Source: Bacteroidota bacterium
GTDB taxonomy: Bacteria; Bacteroidota; Bacteroidia; Chitinophagales; Chitinophagaceae
Direction: 5' to 3'
DNA: 8,684 nt
Assembly: GCA_023423015.1 (NCBI GenBank)
Contig: JAFAGE010000220.1
Coordinates: forward strand, 1-8,684
In this document: positions 8,370 through 8,684 of the stretch, piece after piece
How positions within the stretch are numbered: the first letter of the stretch is position 1
How the letters are laid out: each line of letters begins with the position of its first letter
Program-made: the position numbers and the translations under genes
Notes under the pieces: model-generated
Seen by the model: the letters and a program-made list of their open reading frames with translations, nothing else
Told to the model about the DNA's origin: nothing
The model's database searches: none

Positions 8370-8417
8370 GCCGGCGCAAGGCTGGCACTGAGACGGGCTT
8401 CGCCGCATCTCAGCCGC
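8370..8417. other. GC-rich double-hairpin block next to the tRNA-Asp echo
   Basis: Two adjacent hairpins are visible: GCCGGC-GCAAG-GCTGGC (8370-8386, one G-T pair) and CTGAGA...TCTCAG (8388-8413) with an inner CGG/CCG. The block is much richer in G and C than the flanking DNA. It could be part of an integration remnant or of a dispersed structured repeat; which one cannot be decided from one copy. Confidence 0.5.
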
Positions 8418-8430
8418 GCGGAAGATTTCT

Positions 8431-8467
8431 CCAAAAAACAAAAGCTCCTGAAAAATTCAGGAGCTTT
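8431..8467 (-). terminator. Terminator of tRNA-Asp
   Basis: A perfect 12-bp stem AAAGCTCCTGAA/TTCAGGAGCTTT (8441-8467) with a 3-base loop lies 3 bases after the tRNA and is followed on the minus strand by TGTTTTTTGG. It fits a Rho-independent terminator reading away from the tRNA. Confidence 0.9.
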
Positions 8468-8470
8468 CTG

Positions 8471-8544
8471 CGGACCGGACGGGACTCGAACCCGCGACCT
8501 CCGCCGTGACAGGGCGGCATTCTAACCAACTGAACTACCGATCC
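8471..8544 (-). tRNA. tRNA-Asp (anticodon GTC)
   Basis: A 74-nt cloverleaf on the minus strand. The acceptor stem is GGATCGG/CCGGTCC with discriminator G, followed by a D arm GTTC...GAAT. The anticodon stem CCGCC/GGCGG encloses the loop CTGTCAC, giving anticodon GTC for aspartate. The T arm is GCGGG-TTCGAGT-CCCGT. The CCA tail is not encoded (the next bases are CAG). A perfect promoter lies upstream and a strong terminator downstream, so it looks like an intact single-gene unit. Its 3' end is echoed at 8348-8369. Confidence 0.97.
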
Positions 8545-8582
8545 AAACACCACTCACAGAATCACCTTCCGTAAATGGACGG

Positions 8583-8612
8583 CAAAGATAAGCGCAGGGA
8601 GTTTATGAGCAA
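8583..8612 (-). promoter_or_regulatory. Bacteroidota-type promoter of tRNA-Asp
   Basis: On the minus strand TTG (8610-8612), exactly 19 bases, then TATCTTTG (8583-8590): a full match to the Bacteroidota primary sigma pattern TTG-N19-TAnnTTTG. Transcription would begin near 8576, about 30 bases before the mature tRNA end. It is the best evidence in the window for the phylum. Confidence 0.85.
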
Positions 8613-8620
8613 AAAAATAC

Positions 8621-8684
8621 TAATGGTGAATACGGAATTGTGAATTGTAAGTGGCGAATTTAAGTGTGAATAGACCCTATGCCC
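8621..8684. repeat. Degenerate GTGAATT-type tandem repeat at the window edge
   Basis: Imperfect copies follow one another: GTGAAT (8626-8631), GGAATTG (8634-8640), TGAATTG (8641-8647), GCGAATT (8654-8660) and GTGAATA (8666-8672). No ORF or RNA is seen here. It looks like a low-complexity intergenic repeat and may continue past the window. Confidence 0.45.

Noticed and set aside
8246..8434. A 62-codon minus-strand ORF running through the hairpin block and the tRNA-Asp echo
   Set aside because: Its sequence is a translation of structured repeat and tRNA-derived DNA and overlaps the integrase remnant in another frame; no protein family is recognisable.

Overview
The window looks like chromosomal DNA of a Bacteroidota bacterium, probably of the Chitinophagia/Sphingobacteriia type. 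The evidence is a perfect Bacteroidota-style promoter (TTG-N19-TAnnTTTG) in front of a tRNA, a DUF2911 secreted protein, ribonucleotide reductase subunits of the eukaryote-like class Ia type, and starts without clear Shine-Dalgarno sequences. The species cannot be named from this sequence alone.

Layout, left to right. (1) 1-810, plus strand: the 3' part of a rifamycin phosphotransferase-like gene, cut by the window edge. (2) 819-1796, minus: a two-domain VOC ring-cleaving dioxygenase, convergent with (1) and only 8 bp away. (3) 1965-3110, minus: a secreted protein with a C-terminal DUF2911 domain. (4) 3286-3750, minus: a four-helix membrane protein of DUF1772 type. (5) 3751-4231: a non-coding stretch with a spaced direct repeat, a compact cobalamin riboswitch (4021-4136) and the nrdBA terminator. 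(6) 4232-7588, minus: the nrdB-nrdA operon for class Ia ribonucleotide reductase. (7) 7716-7906, minus: a second, larger cobalamin riboswitch in the nrdBA leader. (8) 8012-8544: a decayed tyrosine recombinase, a copy of the tRNA-Asp 3' end, a GC-rich hairpin block, and an intact tRNA-Asp(GTC) with its own terminator and promoter. (9) The right edge is a degenerate GTGAATT-type repeat.

The central theme is control of deoxynucleotide synthesis by vitamin B12. The oxygen-dependent, B12-independent reductase NrdAB sits behind a cobalamin riboswitch. This predicts that it is switched off when B12 is available and that the genome carries a B12-dependent class II reductase elsewhere. Less expected is the second cobalamin riboswitch, on the same strand just beyond the nrdBA terminator. 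The first gene downstream of it is a small membrane protein with no known B12 role, about 270 nt away, so it is either a new B12-regulon member or an orphaned switch. The right end is a scar of integration at tRNA-Asp.
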